NCBI GenBank assembly: GCA_963575745.1
Contig: CAUYUJ010002106.1
Coordinates: 1 to 64,000 of the forward strand
Direction: 5' to 3'
Source: Prorocentrum cordatum
Lineage: Eukaryota; Sar; Dinophyceae; Prorocentrales; Prorocentraceae
DNA: 64,000 nucleotides
A program made the position numbers and the translations under genes. This document shows positions 1 to 11,700 of this stretch, in pieces. Below the pieces are notes generated by a model, which was not told the DNA's origin, did no database searches, and saw only the letters and a program-made list of their open reading frames with translations. Within the stretch, counting starts at the first letter, position 1, and each line of letters begins with the position of its first letter.

Positions 1-80
1 GGTCAGGGCGCTGGGAGGGAGAGTTTCTTTCGGACTTTTCGCAGGAGGGTCCGGCTGCGTCGCGGGCTTCGGCTCCGGTC

Positions 81-330
81 TTGCCAGGCGGGATCGCGCG
101 GGCCTCGGATTCCGTCGCTTTGCCCGTCCCAGCGCGGCTCGCTGATCATTCGCCGGGGGAAAGCAGTGATGGCCGTGAATTTATAGAGGATTTCGACGCG
201 GGGGAACTTGATGCTTTTGCCGCCAGCGATTGTGACGACGACGACGAGAATGACGATGACGACGATTGGTTTGGAGGTGACGACGTCGTCTGGTCAGCCC
301 CGGTCCCGGCTTCCTCTTTGGCAGTGGCGT
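81..330 (+). CDS. acidic N-terminal coding fragment of the giant element
   Basis: The frame beginning at 81 reads a Ser/Pro stretch followed by a strongly acidic tract (Asp/Glu run at about 225-285). It has the codon bias of the genes downstream. Around 300-390 the convincing frame changes to the next one (see 358-1467), so an intron or a frameshift lies there; I cannot place it. There is no reliable ATG start: the first open codon is TTG, and the gene probably begins upstream of the window. No domain is recognised. Confidence 0.35.
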
Positions 331-357
331 TGGCCTTCGGTCCGGGCTCCGTCTGTG

Positions 358-964
358 CGGGGCGCGGAGCGCGCCCCGCAGCTGGGGGGATCTGTGGAGT
401 GGGAGGACCGGCTGCGTGAGAGCTTGCGCGCAGAGCACGACGTGATCAGGGAGGAAGTCGTGGATGATGCCGCCTGGGAGGCAGCGCAGCGCGAGCAGAA
501 AGCGAATCGCAAGGCGTGCCGCGCGTCGCTTCGGAGGTCGCGCTGTGCGCGGCGGGAGGCGGAGTGGGCGCGGCGGACGGAGGCGGCGGCGGCGCGTAAC
601 GAAGAGATGGCGGTCCGTGTCCCGCTTCCAGTCGTGCCGCGCCTACTTCCGCGCGATGAGTCGCCGCGTGCGCGCGATGAGTCGCCGCGGCGTGCCCGGG
701 TGTCCCGCGCGGCGCTGGGGGGGCGGAGAAGCGCGCGACTGCAGCAGTTTCTGAATGCCCGAGCGGCGCGGGCTGTCGATTCGGTGTCCACCCCGCGCGT
801 GGCGCTGTCGTCTCTGGAAGCGCGGGTGTCTGCGCTGTCAGTCGGGGAAGTTGCGCTGATTGCAGTTTCAGTTTTTGCTGCGCTGGGTCTGTTCCCGCCA
901 AGGCCACAAGTTCTTTCGGGTGGCCGCGCTGTGACGCGCGCGATGGCGCGCGCGCGGATGTGGA

Positions 965-1006
<42 letters not shown>

Positions 1007-1467
1007 CTGGCGCGACGTGGACGCTCCGTCCGATGCGGCGCCGTCTGCCGCGAAGGTTCGGGTCGCCAAGTGGTTTTACTGTGGCCTGCGTGGGCTCTCC
1101 GCGCGGAGGTGCGGGGGGCGGCGCGTGTGCGCGAGCAGGTTCTCCCCCGGCATTGGCATCGGCGCTGCCAAGGCCAGGGCGGGCCGGGGCGCGGACGAGT
1201 GCGTGGGGGGCGCTGCCTGGAGGGCGTCGCAGAGGGCGGGGCAGTGCGTTGGCGATGCGGCTCTGCGCGTGGCCTGTGTCTTCGCCGCGCTGGGCGGTGT
1301 TTGCTGGGATGTGTGTTCCCGCGTGGGACGACTCGGTGCTGCTGGGGGGTCTGGCGCGCCCCGCGCGTGGCGGCGGCGCCTTAGACGTGGCGTCGCGTCG
1401 GGGCGACTCGGAGGTGTTGATGCGGGAGATCGCCCGGGGCCGTGGCGGAATAAGTGTCTGCAATTGA
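358..1467 (+). CDS. Arg/Glu/Ala-rich coding region, giant element N-terminal part
   Basis: The second frame (open from 208, stop TGA at 1465-1467) has convincing coding character from about 390 to 960: a highly charged, probably helical stretch rich in Glu, Arg and Ala. A (GA)n tract at 964-1003 is read through as alternating Glu-Arg. The region 1320-1455 again looks coding in this frame. After 1467 the good frame shifts to the one starting near 1500. I recognise no domain. It is most likely part of the same split or decayed protein as its neighbours. Confidence 0.4.
964..1003. repeat. (GA)n microsatellite
   Basis: Uninterrupted GA dinucleotides inside a coding-like region. Length changes here would shift the reading frame, and two overlapping frames are open across it. 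Confidence 0.9.
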
Positions 1468-4400
1468 GTGTCGCTCGGTGCGGGGGTGCTGGCGCGCGCG
1501 CGCAGGCGGGGTGCTTCTTCGAGTTGCAGTGCGCTAATGATTCCGGAGCTGGGGCGTGCGGTGACGCAGCGGAGAAGGCGAACTTTGCTATCGTGCAGGA
1601 TTGGCTGGAGGCGCGCCGTTCGAGGATGCGAGTCTATGAGGCGGAGAGTGCAGCTGGTTTACTGCGTGGGGAGTGTTCCGGCGCGTGGTTTTTGGGTTCC
1701 GCGGGGGGGGCCGAGATCGGCAGCGTTGTGTGGTACCCAGAGGGCCATGTCGCGACGGTCGTTGATGTGGACGGTCTCTTGGCCGCTGGCGTATCTCTCG
1801 GAGACGCAGGCGCCGCGCCGTGGCTGCGGTCGATTGCAGGCGCGCCGAAGAGGAGTGCGCCGAAAAAGAAGGCCGCCGCGAAAAGCCAGCGAGGTGCGCA
1901 TCTCCGCGGTGCGCAGAACCCGAACGTCATGGCGAGCGTTGCTGCGCGGGAGCGACGCGCGACCTGTGAGGATGGGGCGCCGTCGTCGTCTGGCGAGGAC
2001 ATGCCAGTCATCCAGGGAGTCACCGTCGACGATGCCGATTCGGGCGATGCCGCGGGGGTGTCCGTGCTTCGTCGACCTGCAGCTGCGGTCGCCACGCGCG
2101 GCCGTGCGTCTGGGGGCGAGAGCGATTCGGGTGAGGACATGCCGATGCTTCCAGGGGTTACGGTGGAAGAGGATGACGCGGGGGCTGCTCGGGCGCGATC
2201 GGACGCCGTCGCACCGCAGGCAGCGGCTGCGAGGCGCGCTCTTCGGGGCGCGGCTTCGGCCGCGGCGCCGCCGAGCGATTCTGCTGGCGAGGAGATGCCT
2301 GTCATCCCTGGAGTGACCGTGGACGTCGGGGGTGCTGACGATGGTGCAAGCGATGGCAGCGGGCCGGCCGCGCGTCCGCGCGGCGCCCGGAGAGCGCGCC
2401 GGAAGCGCGGGGCCGCGGACGGGGTGCTTGCGTCCGAGGCAGAGTCCCGGCAGTTCCAGCCGGATTACGTGGACGAGGACCGCTGCAAAGGGCTGATGTG
2501 GGGGGGGGGCTGGGGGCGAGAGCAGTGCCGGTTTCGGCCGAAGACGGGGAGCGACGTGTGCGGGAAGTGCGCTCGATATGGGTGCCCGCACGGGCGCGTC
2601 AGGGGCCCGATTCCTGCAGGCGCGTTGGATAAGTTCAAGGAGTTCGCGCTCAAGGCGAACAAGCCATCTAAGCAGTGGTACGCGCGGCACGCGATGTGGG
2701 ACGTGGCGTCGAAGATGAAGCCTGAGCTGAAGTCCTTGTGTGAGGTTGACGAGCACCGGCGATTTGTGTTAACGAACAGTGAGTACGAGCAGTGCCTCAA
2801 GCAAGTCCATGACAATCTCCGACTCAATAAGAACTATGGCCGTTCTGGCTTCGTATACGAGAAGGGGGCAGGGGTGCGGACACTGCAGGATCGCTGCGGG
2901 GAGGGAACTACTCGGTTCGGGTCCGAGAGGGAGTCGTACAATGGGTGCGGGGGTGGGAAAAATTTCATGTGGTATAGCAGGCCTGTGTTTAACAAGTTTC
3001 TGGCACAGCTGCGCACTTCCGAAGTGGACTGTACTGAGAAGGATTGCATGGAGGCTCTGACTTTGACCTCCGCAGAAATCGCGAGGTATCCGATGACGCA
3101 GCAGTACATGGCGAAGTTTGCAGGCCCGCAATGCTATCCGCACATTGATCCGCGTTCGAAGGAAAACAGGCTGCACGCGAACGAGAAAATGGGGCATGCG
3201 CCCGAAGAGGATCCGCAGGGGGGCGGCGACGGCGGCGCCGGGCCCGAGGCGTGCGCGGGAGCCGACGACGGGGCGTCGCACTTGTTCTGTCTGCGGAATT
3301 GGGCGCAGTGCGATCAGTGCCACTGCTGGCGCCTGCTCCTGCCTGCCTGCGCTGCGCGCGCGCGAGGGGATGAGTACTACAGGGTTCGCGACGCCGACTT
3401 GGATTGGGAGGAGTGGTTGAGGGGGGCGGCGCATCGGTGTGCGGCGGCTGGTGCGTCGAGAGACCAGGGCGCTGCGCTCGGTGGGGAGGGCGGCGACGCC
3501 GTGGAGGGTGCGATGCAGCGGGGCGGCGGCGCGGACGAGGGCGGCGGTGGGGGGGGGGTGCGCGGCGGCGCTCGGAAGCGGCGCCTGGGGCGGAAGACGT
3601 CCGAGGCGGAGGCTGCCGTGCCCGCCGCGGTGCGCGGCGGGGCGCGGAAGCGGCGGCTGGGGCGCAAGACGTCCGAGGCAGAGGCCGCTGAGAGCGGTGC
3701 GGGGCGCTGGGGCGCGGAGGAGGGGCGAGCTGGCGAAGGGGGCGCGGAGGTGCCGGAGGCGCGCCGGGGGCGCCGGAGACTCGAGCGCAAGACGTCCGCC
3801 GAAGAGAGGGCCGAAGCGGGCGGTGCGGTCCGCGGAGCCGTGGATGAGGAGGGCGGTGGTGACGAGGCCTGCGGCGGCATGGCGGAGTTATCGGCGTCGG
3901 ATTGCGACGACGAGCGTTCTGCGTCAGATCATGAGTGCGCCTCGGAAGAAGACGCGGCACCGCTGCCGCGCGAGCTGCGCAGCGCGCTCGATGCGGAGCT
4001 GGTGCGTTTCGCTGGTGCTGGGCCGCCGACGGAGGCAGACTGGGCAGAGGCGCGAGCGGCCGAGGAGGGGCGCGGGAGCGCGCCGCGTCGCGCCGGAGGT
4101 GGGGATGTGCGGGCGTGGGCAGTTGCGTCCGTGCCCCACCTCAAGGACAAGCGCATGTTGGCATTGGTCGGTGCCGTCCGCGAGTACCTGGTGTCGTGTC
4201 GTCAGTGCGACCGGGGTAGTTTTCGGATCCAGGGGTCGGACGGCGACAAGTTGTGGGGTGCGCTGATGGAGCCGGGGCGGCCAGGGCGGTTCGGGCGCGT
4301 GCTGTTGGAGATGGAGGATCGCGCGCGCGGTCGTGATCCGAGCGCGGAGCGTTCGTCTTGGGAGGCGATAGCCGTGGAGGAGGATATTCGTCGTCGCTCG

Positions 4401-5317
4401 AAGTGGCCCCGAGTGCGTTTCGAGTGTAGTATGTTGCAGACGCCGGTCGTGTCCGAGAGCGGCGGGGCGCAGTGGCGGGCGGTGCGGTGCTGCGATGACC
4501 CGGACGGGGGCGATGCGGACGATTTCCAGGCTCTGTGGCAGCGCGAGTCGCGTGTCGCGGCTGGGTTCGCAGCGAACGTGGTTCGGGATGACGACGTGGT
4601 CGTGTTGCCTGTGGAGCGGCCTGCCGGGTGGACAGAGCCCGCGCACATGGCGGGGGCGTGGTGGCGGGGCCAGGGCCCGCGGGGGCGCAGAGCGGAGGAG
4701 GGGGAGAACCCTGGGCGCGTCTGGGTGGGCCAGCTGCAGGAGGGCGCGGCCGTGGCGGGGCTGCTGCCTGAGGGCGGCGCGGGCGAGCGCACTGCGAAAG
4801 AGGGGCTCGACGCGTTGCATCAGGCCGGTCAGGAAGCGCGCGGGGCGGGTCGCGCGGGGCGTGGTCGAGGGCGCCCGGCGAAGAAGCGCGGTCGGTACGG
4901 GAATGACTTGAGGGTTGTGCTCCGAAGTCGGTGGGCCCCGGGCGACCGCGCGCGCCCAGGGAAGCGGGAAGTGTTTGTGTTTGCAGGCGCGCCAGAGGCT
5001 GGCCACTGGGAGTTCCGACCGCAGGCGGGGTTGCGCGATGTGTTTGGAACCGCGGGAGCGTTGACGCCCAAACTGGATCACCGAGGCCGTGTCGAGGCAG
5101 GGGACGTTCACCAGAAGTGCATGCTGCCGGCGCTGAAGACGGTGCCGCTGCGCGTGGCGAAGTATGACGTGCAGTTGCGCGATGCGTCCGTGCGGGCCGT
5201 GCAGGCGGCGCAGGCGATCCTGACGCGCATGGTGAAGTTCATGTGCCACGAGTGCCAGGAGCGGTTCCCGGCGTTCCACCCTGCCTTCGAGCCGCCGGAC
5301 CAGCTCGCGGATGAGAT
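1468..5317 (+). CDS. large multi-module N-terminal protein region of a Helentron-like element
   Basis: This frame is open from 960 to 5723 (first codon GTG, so the true start is unknown) and clearly coding from about 1500. In order it shows: a Cys-containing segment (1503-1600); a Lys/Ala-rich basic patch (about 1840-1900); three spaced acidic motifs of the form GEDMPVI-x-GVTVD (1983, 2121, 2274); a Cys/His-rich module with a GGGWGREQC core (2470-2610); a helical region (2620-3170); a CW-like zinc finger (3291-3450); three KRRLGRKTSEAEA-type basic repeats (3562-3805); an acidic region; an AT-hook-like GRGRPAKKRGR (4863-4895); and the first CxxC of a DUF6570-like module (CHEC, 5244-5255). That last module continues after the frame change into the Rep ORF, which ties this region to the Rep. 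DNA or chromatin binding is inferred from the modules; no enzyme is recognised. Confidence 0.6.
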
Positions 5318-5516
5318 GCTTTATTGTGCTTGTGTGTTTGTTGCTGCTTTTGCTTGCTGCTTTGATTGTTGCTGTGTTGGTACTGTTCAACTGACGTGTG
5401 AGAGGCTTGCCATCTGCTTAATAGTGCGCCCTGGCCAGACGTCCCGCCGTTACGCCTCGCTGGCTTTTCTGTTGTGTGCTGCTCCGTCGCGGCGGGGACG
5501 GGCTGGCTGCGTGCAG
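5318..5516 (+). other. candidate GC-AG intron joining ORF1 to Rep
   Basis: The DUF6570-like zinc module begins in one frame (CHEC, 5244-5255) and continues in another (CMRC, 5593-5604). Between them the translation becomes Cys/Phe/Val-rich nonsense. A GC donor at 5318 and a CAG acceptor ending at 5516, preceded by a pyrimidine-rich stretch, restore phase exactly (AT plus C gives one Ile codon). The GT at 5326 with the same acceptor does not keep phase. Non-canonical donors are known in dinoflagellates. A simple frameshift in a decayed copy is the alternative. Confidence 0.4.
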
Positions 5517-8500
5517 CACGGAGGTGGCCGAGTGGGACGAGGTGCCGCCGAGCGACCCGCCGGATGGCGTCGCCCTGGAGTGCGCGGGCGTGTGCATGCG
5601 GTGCAGGCGGGATCTGGACAAGCAGGCGGCGGCCGCGCCCACGGAAGACGACCTGTGTCAGGTGGTGGGTCTCCGCACCGCGCAGAATCACATGGACCCG
5701 TGCTTCCGGTTCCCCTCCGATGACCTGCGCGACCTGTTCGACCAGGCCACGCTCACGGAGAGTCTGCTTATTGCTCTGGACCACATGCAGGTGCATCTGG
5801 CCACCGTGTCTCGGACAGGGCTGCGCAAGTTCCGCAAGAACATCATCTCGTTCCCGCAGGATGTGGCCGGGTTCGCGCGGCGTCACGAGCTGAGGAAGGG
5901 GTACCGCGTCGGGGATCGCGTGAACTCGGTGCGCGGACCTGGCGAGCGCCCCGACGACCCGCACCGCCCGGAGCGCATGGCCGCGGGGAGCACGGACGAG
6001 GAGCGGCAGCGCTTCGGCGTGGACGTGTACGGGCGCCTGGTGTTTCCCGGTCGGGTTGCGGAGGTGCTGCTCAGTGGGGAAGTGATCATCGACTGCGACC
6101 ATGGCGGCAGGGGGAGGGAGCTTCAGGAGAACGTGGAGCCGCGGGTGATGCTGCCCTGGCACCCGAGGCAGGTGCCCTTCAGTCTGATGCTGCGGCGGAA
6201 CGTTGGTTTCGGGAAGGAGGTGGTCGAGGGCCTGCACGTGCGCTGGCGCTACTGTGGGCACCTGCTGCGGGCGCTGTGCGCGTTCGCTGGCACGTACGGG
6301 CCCTGGCGCCTGGGCGGCGCTGCGAATGAGCCCATGCACAAGTACTACGACCCGCGTTTGTTTGATGTGCTGCCGGACGACGACATCATCCGGTGCTATG
6401 CGCCGAAGGAGAGCGACGACGGCGCCGTGCTGTCGGGGGACGAGGCGGGGGACGCCGAGGGGCCGGGGCCGGTGACTCGGGCGGAGGCCATTGCCAGGGA
6501 TACTGTTCCGTGTGGCGTCGACGTCGTCACGCCGCGGCAGTTCATTGCCGCGGGCTTCGACGTGCACTTCGTGGGGCCGCGTGACGAGGCTCAGCGCGGG
6601 GCGAGAGTTCGCGACGGCGACGGCGCACAGCGTGGCGACGAGGGCGGCCAGGACGCCGCGAGCGACGGTGGTGCCGAGGAGGCAGATGAGGATCAGTTCG
6701 ATTTCGGGGACGGAGACGAGGCCATGGCCGTCGATCACGATGTGTTCAGTGCTTGGCTCGAGAAGGCGCACTTCAGGTACGGCGGGGCTGTGCAGCGATG
6801 GTGGGCGGGGCTGCAGCCGGAGGCGGAGGGCCAGTTGGAGGGGCTGAAGTTTGGTGATGACGAGACGACGGAGGACCTGTTCGGGCGTTTGCTGGACGCG
6901 GCGCGGGGGGAGAGCAAAGTGGTGGCCGTGCAGAGGGATCGGGTGCCCGTGGAGTGCGTGCGCGTCGATTTCCTCGTGGACTGGATCGGGCCGCGGGTCG
7001 GGGGGCCGTTCTCTGACCCAGACGGGGGCGTGACTCCGGAGGCGGTCCTGGACGATGTGATGCTGGAGTTGGCCATGGCTGGCAGGTTCGTGGGAGCTGC
7101 TCAGGACAAGGATACGGGGTGCGTGGAGGAGAATTTGCCGGAGTTTGACGAGGACGAGGCGGTCGCGCGGACGGGAGAGCGGATGATTTACGGGAGGCCC
7201 GGCCAGAGTGACGACCCGATCCCGGCGCGCTCCGTCGGTCGCTTCGCGAGGGCGTTCCCGTTGGAGTTCCCGATGGGCATCGGCGACCTCTTCGAGGACC
7301 GCCCTCGCCGGGTCTCCGTGCAGGAGTGGGTGCAGCACTTGATGCGCTACCGCACCGGGCAGTTCGTTGGTGGTCCGCGTGGGCAGCGCGTGATGTGGGC
7401 CATGGTGAACGTGCTGCTCCTGCACGAGGCCCGGGCGAAGGGCTTCGGCGTGTATCGGACCATGTACAGGCGGGCGGGGCTCGCGGTGCAGGGCCCGAGT
7501 GTGATGACCAAGGGTGGGCTCAGGCAGATCTTGGAGAGCGAGGACAGGGTGCGGATCCTGGTGGGTCAGCTGGCGAACGTTGGGCGCGACGTGCCCTCGA
7601 CCACGATGCATTGGTCCTATGAGTCCAAGAAATTGCAGAGTACCGTGAAGCACCTGTCCTGGCACCCGCCCTGGGTCGAGGGCCCTCTGGCGGACGGCGC
7701 GGAGCCTGTCGGCAGGCGGTTCCTGCGCGAGATGGACCTGCCGGCGGGGAACGGGCGGACTCAGCGCAGGCGGCCTCTCGTGCCGGATGTTGTCGGGCTC
7801 GGCCGGCACCCGTCCATCTGGTGGACGCAGAATCCGTTCTACAGTGCCGCGTTTGACATTCAGCGCATGGGAGGAGGCCGGGGGGCGCGGGCGGCAGGGG
7901 AGCGCGCCCTCGGGGATTGGGTGGGTGACGGGCGAGAGGAGCGCTTTCGGTTCGCTAGGGACAACCCGGATCTGGTGGCGTACATGATGGCCCTGCGGGT
8001 GGAGCTGAACATGCGGATGGTGATGCCCGCAGTGCTGCCGCACTCTGAGCAGTTCAAGTACATGGCCATGGCCAGGGCCGAGTGTGGCGCGGGAGGGAAT
8101 TTGCACTACCACGGGTTCAGCGTGGGGTTGCCCGGCCCCGAGTCTGCGCGGGTGCGTGCGGACGTGGACGGGGAGGGGGACATGCTCCCGCCGAGCGTGA
8201 CCAGCGACTTGGCGGTGTGCTTGCCATCGCTGGAGGCAGGGCCGATGGCGTGGCTCCAGCAGGAGCAGAAGCGGCGTGCCGCTGCTCTCGCAGCCCTGGA
8301 GCAGGTGCTGCGCGCGGCTGCCGGCCGGCCAGGCGCGCGTGCATCCAGGGGTCGTGAGGGTGAGGGTTCGGCGGCTTCAGGGTCTGGGAGTGAGGATGGC
8401 GCGGACGACGAGGAGGAGGATGAGTTCGTGGGCAGGGCTGATGCGCTGCTTGACGCGTTGGTGGATCACGGGTGGTTGGTGGTCGTGGATGTTGACGAGG

Positions 8501-8724
8501 GCGCGCGTGGTGGGGGAGGCGAACGAGATGTCGCGTTCGAGCGTGCGGGCCCAGAGATTGCGGCGCCCGTGGATGCGCCGGGAGAGAGTCCTGTGCAGGA
8601 TGGTGCGGACGGTCATGGCGCAGATGGCGCCCGTGGTGGTCGGCCTGTTGGAGTTCCTGACGGGGCTCACCTGCAGCACTTGGCCGGTGATGGCGTTGAT
8701 TTCGGTGTTTTGAAGCCAGAGCAC
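5517..8724 (+). CDS. Helitron/Helentron Rep, N-terminal half with HUH motif
   Basis: This is the N-terminal half of a rolling-circle replication initiator, which nicks and rejoins single DNA strands during Helitron transposition. The frame is open from 5476 (GTG) to a TAG at 8725. It opens with the second half of a DUF6570-like zinc module (CMRC at 5593-5604, then NHMDP and FPQDV, which is the usual order). A Helitron-like N domain ends in the HUH signature: His-Tyr-His at 8104-8112, within GNLHYHGF. The two-tyrosine motif is missing from this ORF but lies in the same frame beyond the TAG, so this and the next ORF are one gene interrupted by a single stop. Acidic inserts occur at about 6410-6740 and 8380-8430. 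Family assignment is strong; function of this copy is doubtful because of the stop. Confidence 0.88.
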
Positions 8725-8727
8725 TAG
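8725..8727 (+). other. in-frame TAG interrupting Rep
   Basis: A single TAG separates two open segments in the same frame. Translation after it (from 8728) is immediately sensible: NVSLQSVLEKRFHDFF leads straight into the next ORF. The codon could derive from CAG by one C-to-T change. It separates the HUH motif from the tyrosine motif. Confidence 0.85.
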
Positions 8728-11700
8728 AACGTTTCGCTGCAGAGCGTTCTGGAGAAGCGGTTCCACGATTTCTTCGGGAATGTGGTTTCGGAGTGGAACC
8801 CTTGCTACGATGATGCGGGCGCGTGCCGGTACACGTGGGACGACGAGGTTGGCGCCGTCGATGTTGACGTGGAGATGGAAGACCAGGCTGCTGTCGAGAC
8901 GTCGGAGGCCCGTGCGATTCGGAGCGTGCCTGCGTCTGCGCCCGAGTGTTTGAACTTGCGGAAGGTCCTGGACGAGGCCTTTCAGTCCCAGGCAGCAGGG
9001 AAGTTGGACGTGCAGCCTGTTCGGAGACTGGTGTCCGCGCTGGTGAACAGGGTTGCGCGGCACACGAAGCATGGCATGGGCCCTCCGAAGCTCCGGGTTC
9101 ATGCATGTGCTCGCGGAAAGGAGGGGTGCGTGTTCTGCCGGTATGATTTTCCGCGTGAGAGGTGGGGCCGCGTCGGGCCGAGACCGTTTCGGATGGAGAA
9201 GGGGCGCAGGGAGGGCCACTGGCAGGCCGTGTTCCCGAGGAACGACCGGCTCTGCAACAGCTATGAGGAGCACGTGCTCCTGGCCAATATGGGGAACATC
9301 GATTGGCGCCCCGTCCTGAACCTGTGGGCCGTCGTGGAGTACGTCACGAAATACGCAACGAAGGCGCCCAAGGGTTCGCGGAAGATCAAGGAGGTGCTGG
9401 ACAACGCCGTCAACGAGGTCTGCGCGTACGTTCCGGACGGCGAGGGCACCGACTTCCTCCGACGCTCGATCCAGAAGTTCTTCGCTCGGATGCTCGGGGA
9501 GCGGCATTATCATTGTTACGAAGTGGCGCTGCCGGGGTTGCGCCTGCCGATGGTCTTGTCCATGATGCCCGTCGTGACCCTGAACACTACGGGTGCGCGT
9601 GCCCTGAGGCCTGCGTCCGCACTGCATAAGGAGCCGGAGGATGAGCCGGTCCACTGGGATAGCAAGGTGGACAAGTTCGACAAGCGCCTGGGGTTCGTGC
9701 GTCGCCAGCGGGCCGGAGGCCACGAGTCCATCACGGAGGAGGAGGTGCGCGATGTGTCACTTTTCGAGTTTTATTGGAAGTACGCCGTGTACCGCGGGAA
9801 GCTGAGGCGCGGGAACCCCGCGGTGTGCCTGCAGGTGACGCCCGGCTATAGCGCGGAGTGTGCGAACGTGGACCATGCCTGCCACGAGGCGCACGCGCGG
9901 GCGAACGTCATCGCGCACTGGCGGCACATGCCGACGGCGGACCGCAAAGCCATGATCGAAGAAGAAATGCGGCGCGACGTACGCCCTGTGCCGGAAGTTT
10001 GTATTGGGGCCACTGAGTTTGAGAGCGATGCCGGAGGCGATCGGTTCCTGGGAGTGCAGGACCTGTGGTTCAAGTCGGGGGGGAGGGTCTGGAGGGGCAG
10101 GGAAGATCGGTTCTGGGGGGACATGATGATGGAGATGCTCACGGATCCAATGCTCCGGCAGTGGGTGCCGGCGTGGGTCGTGGAGCAGTGCGAACGCGCG
10201 AATCCTTTCTACAAGGAGGTGTTGGGCGCCATCTTGGAGGGTGGTGGGGTTCGTAACAACCGCGAGCTGCTGAGGCGGACGCGGCGCGAGATGGTTCGTC
10301 GGCACCAGGCGCGGCAGCAGGGGCGCGACGCCAGGGGGGGCGTTGCCGCGGGCGATGGGGTGGGGCAGGATTCTGACGTCGGCTCGAGAGAGGGTGGCGG
10401 TGGCAGAGAGAGCGATGCGGCGGAGTCGGGGGAGGGCGTGGAGGAGCTGGTCGACAGACTCGTTCAGAACGCCGACGACGATCCCAACGAGGAGTCTCGG
10501 GATGCTGTGCTGCGCGACCCCCGGCCGGGGGAGGGTGCGGAGGGTGGTGCTGTTGGGGGGGAGGTGTCCGAGTGGGGGCTCCGCCCAGCAGATGAGCGTG
10601 TCAGCGCGGCGGGCCCCGCGGTGCAGGCGGCAGACGTGCGTATCGGGGATGTGGCGCGGGAAGACGCTCGCGGGAGGGTGCGTGTGAACCCGAAGGATTA
10701 CAATTGGCTGGATGAAGCTTGCAATGTGTCGACAGGGGAGAAGCAGCGCCTCGAGGGGCTCCGCGATGCCTGGTACGGCAAGGCCAACGTGGGCGACGGG
10801 GCAGAGGTCGTTTTGCGCGAAGACTTGGATCCCTGGCAGAAGTTTGCCCACGACATCGTTATGGATGCGCGTCATTCCGAGAAGGACCCGCTCCGCCTCA
10901 TGGTCACGGGTGTTGCAGGCACGGGGAAGTCGCGCACGGTGCGGAGTTTTGTGGCGGCGAGGCGACAGAGGGCGCGTCAGACGGCTCCGCGGACCAGAAT
11001 GGATCGGGTGCCGGGCCTCCGGGGTGGGATGCGCGAGGGAAGGCGCTCTCAGTCGGAGATTGATGAGGAGGTGCGGAATTGCTGTTTGCTGGCTGCTCCG
11101 ACAGGGTGCGCCTCGTTCCAGTTGAAGTATGGGGCGACTACTCTGCACAGGGCTTTCGGCGTTCCGGTGGGGTACTGTGGGCCTTGGAAGCAAAAGGGCG
11201 GTGAACGCTTCTTGCGGACGCGGGGCCGGCTGCGGCAGGCGAAGCTGTTTGTGTTGGATGAGATGAGTATGATCGGGCGGCAGATGTTGGGGAAGATCGA
11301 GTACAAGGTGCAGGACACTCTGGGCACGGATGCGAAGGTTGCGGCACGCGGAGGAGGCGGAAAAGGAGGAAAGGGGAGAGAGATGGAGGAGGACAAGCCA
11401 GTGTATCTCGGCGGGAAGGATGTCGTGCTGGCAGGAGATCCGCAGCAGGCGCCGCCCGTTGGCGACGATCCGTTGTATCGAATGGGCAAGTATGAGGGGC
11501 ATGGGAAAAATAAGCCGAGGGGGGCGGAGCGCACTCCAGACGATGCGTGGAGCACGGAGAAGTTGGTGGCCACTGGCCAGTTTGTGCGCAATACGTTCCA
11601 GGACGTCGCCGTGCTACGGCGTGTGCACAGATGGAGTGGGAAGAAGGAGGGTCTGTCCGCTGAGCGGCAGGCGGAGTACCGGCGGGACGCCGATCGTTTT

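Noticed and set aside
5239-8112. 957-codon open frame on the minus strand
   Set aside because: Antisense shadow of the Rep gene caused by high GC at third positions. Composition is Arg/His/Pro-rich and no domain is seen.
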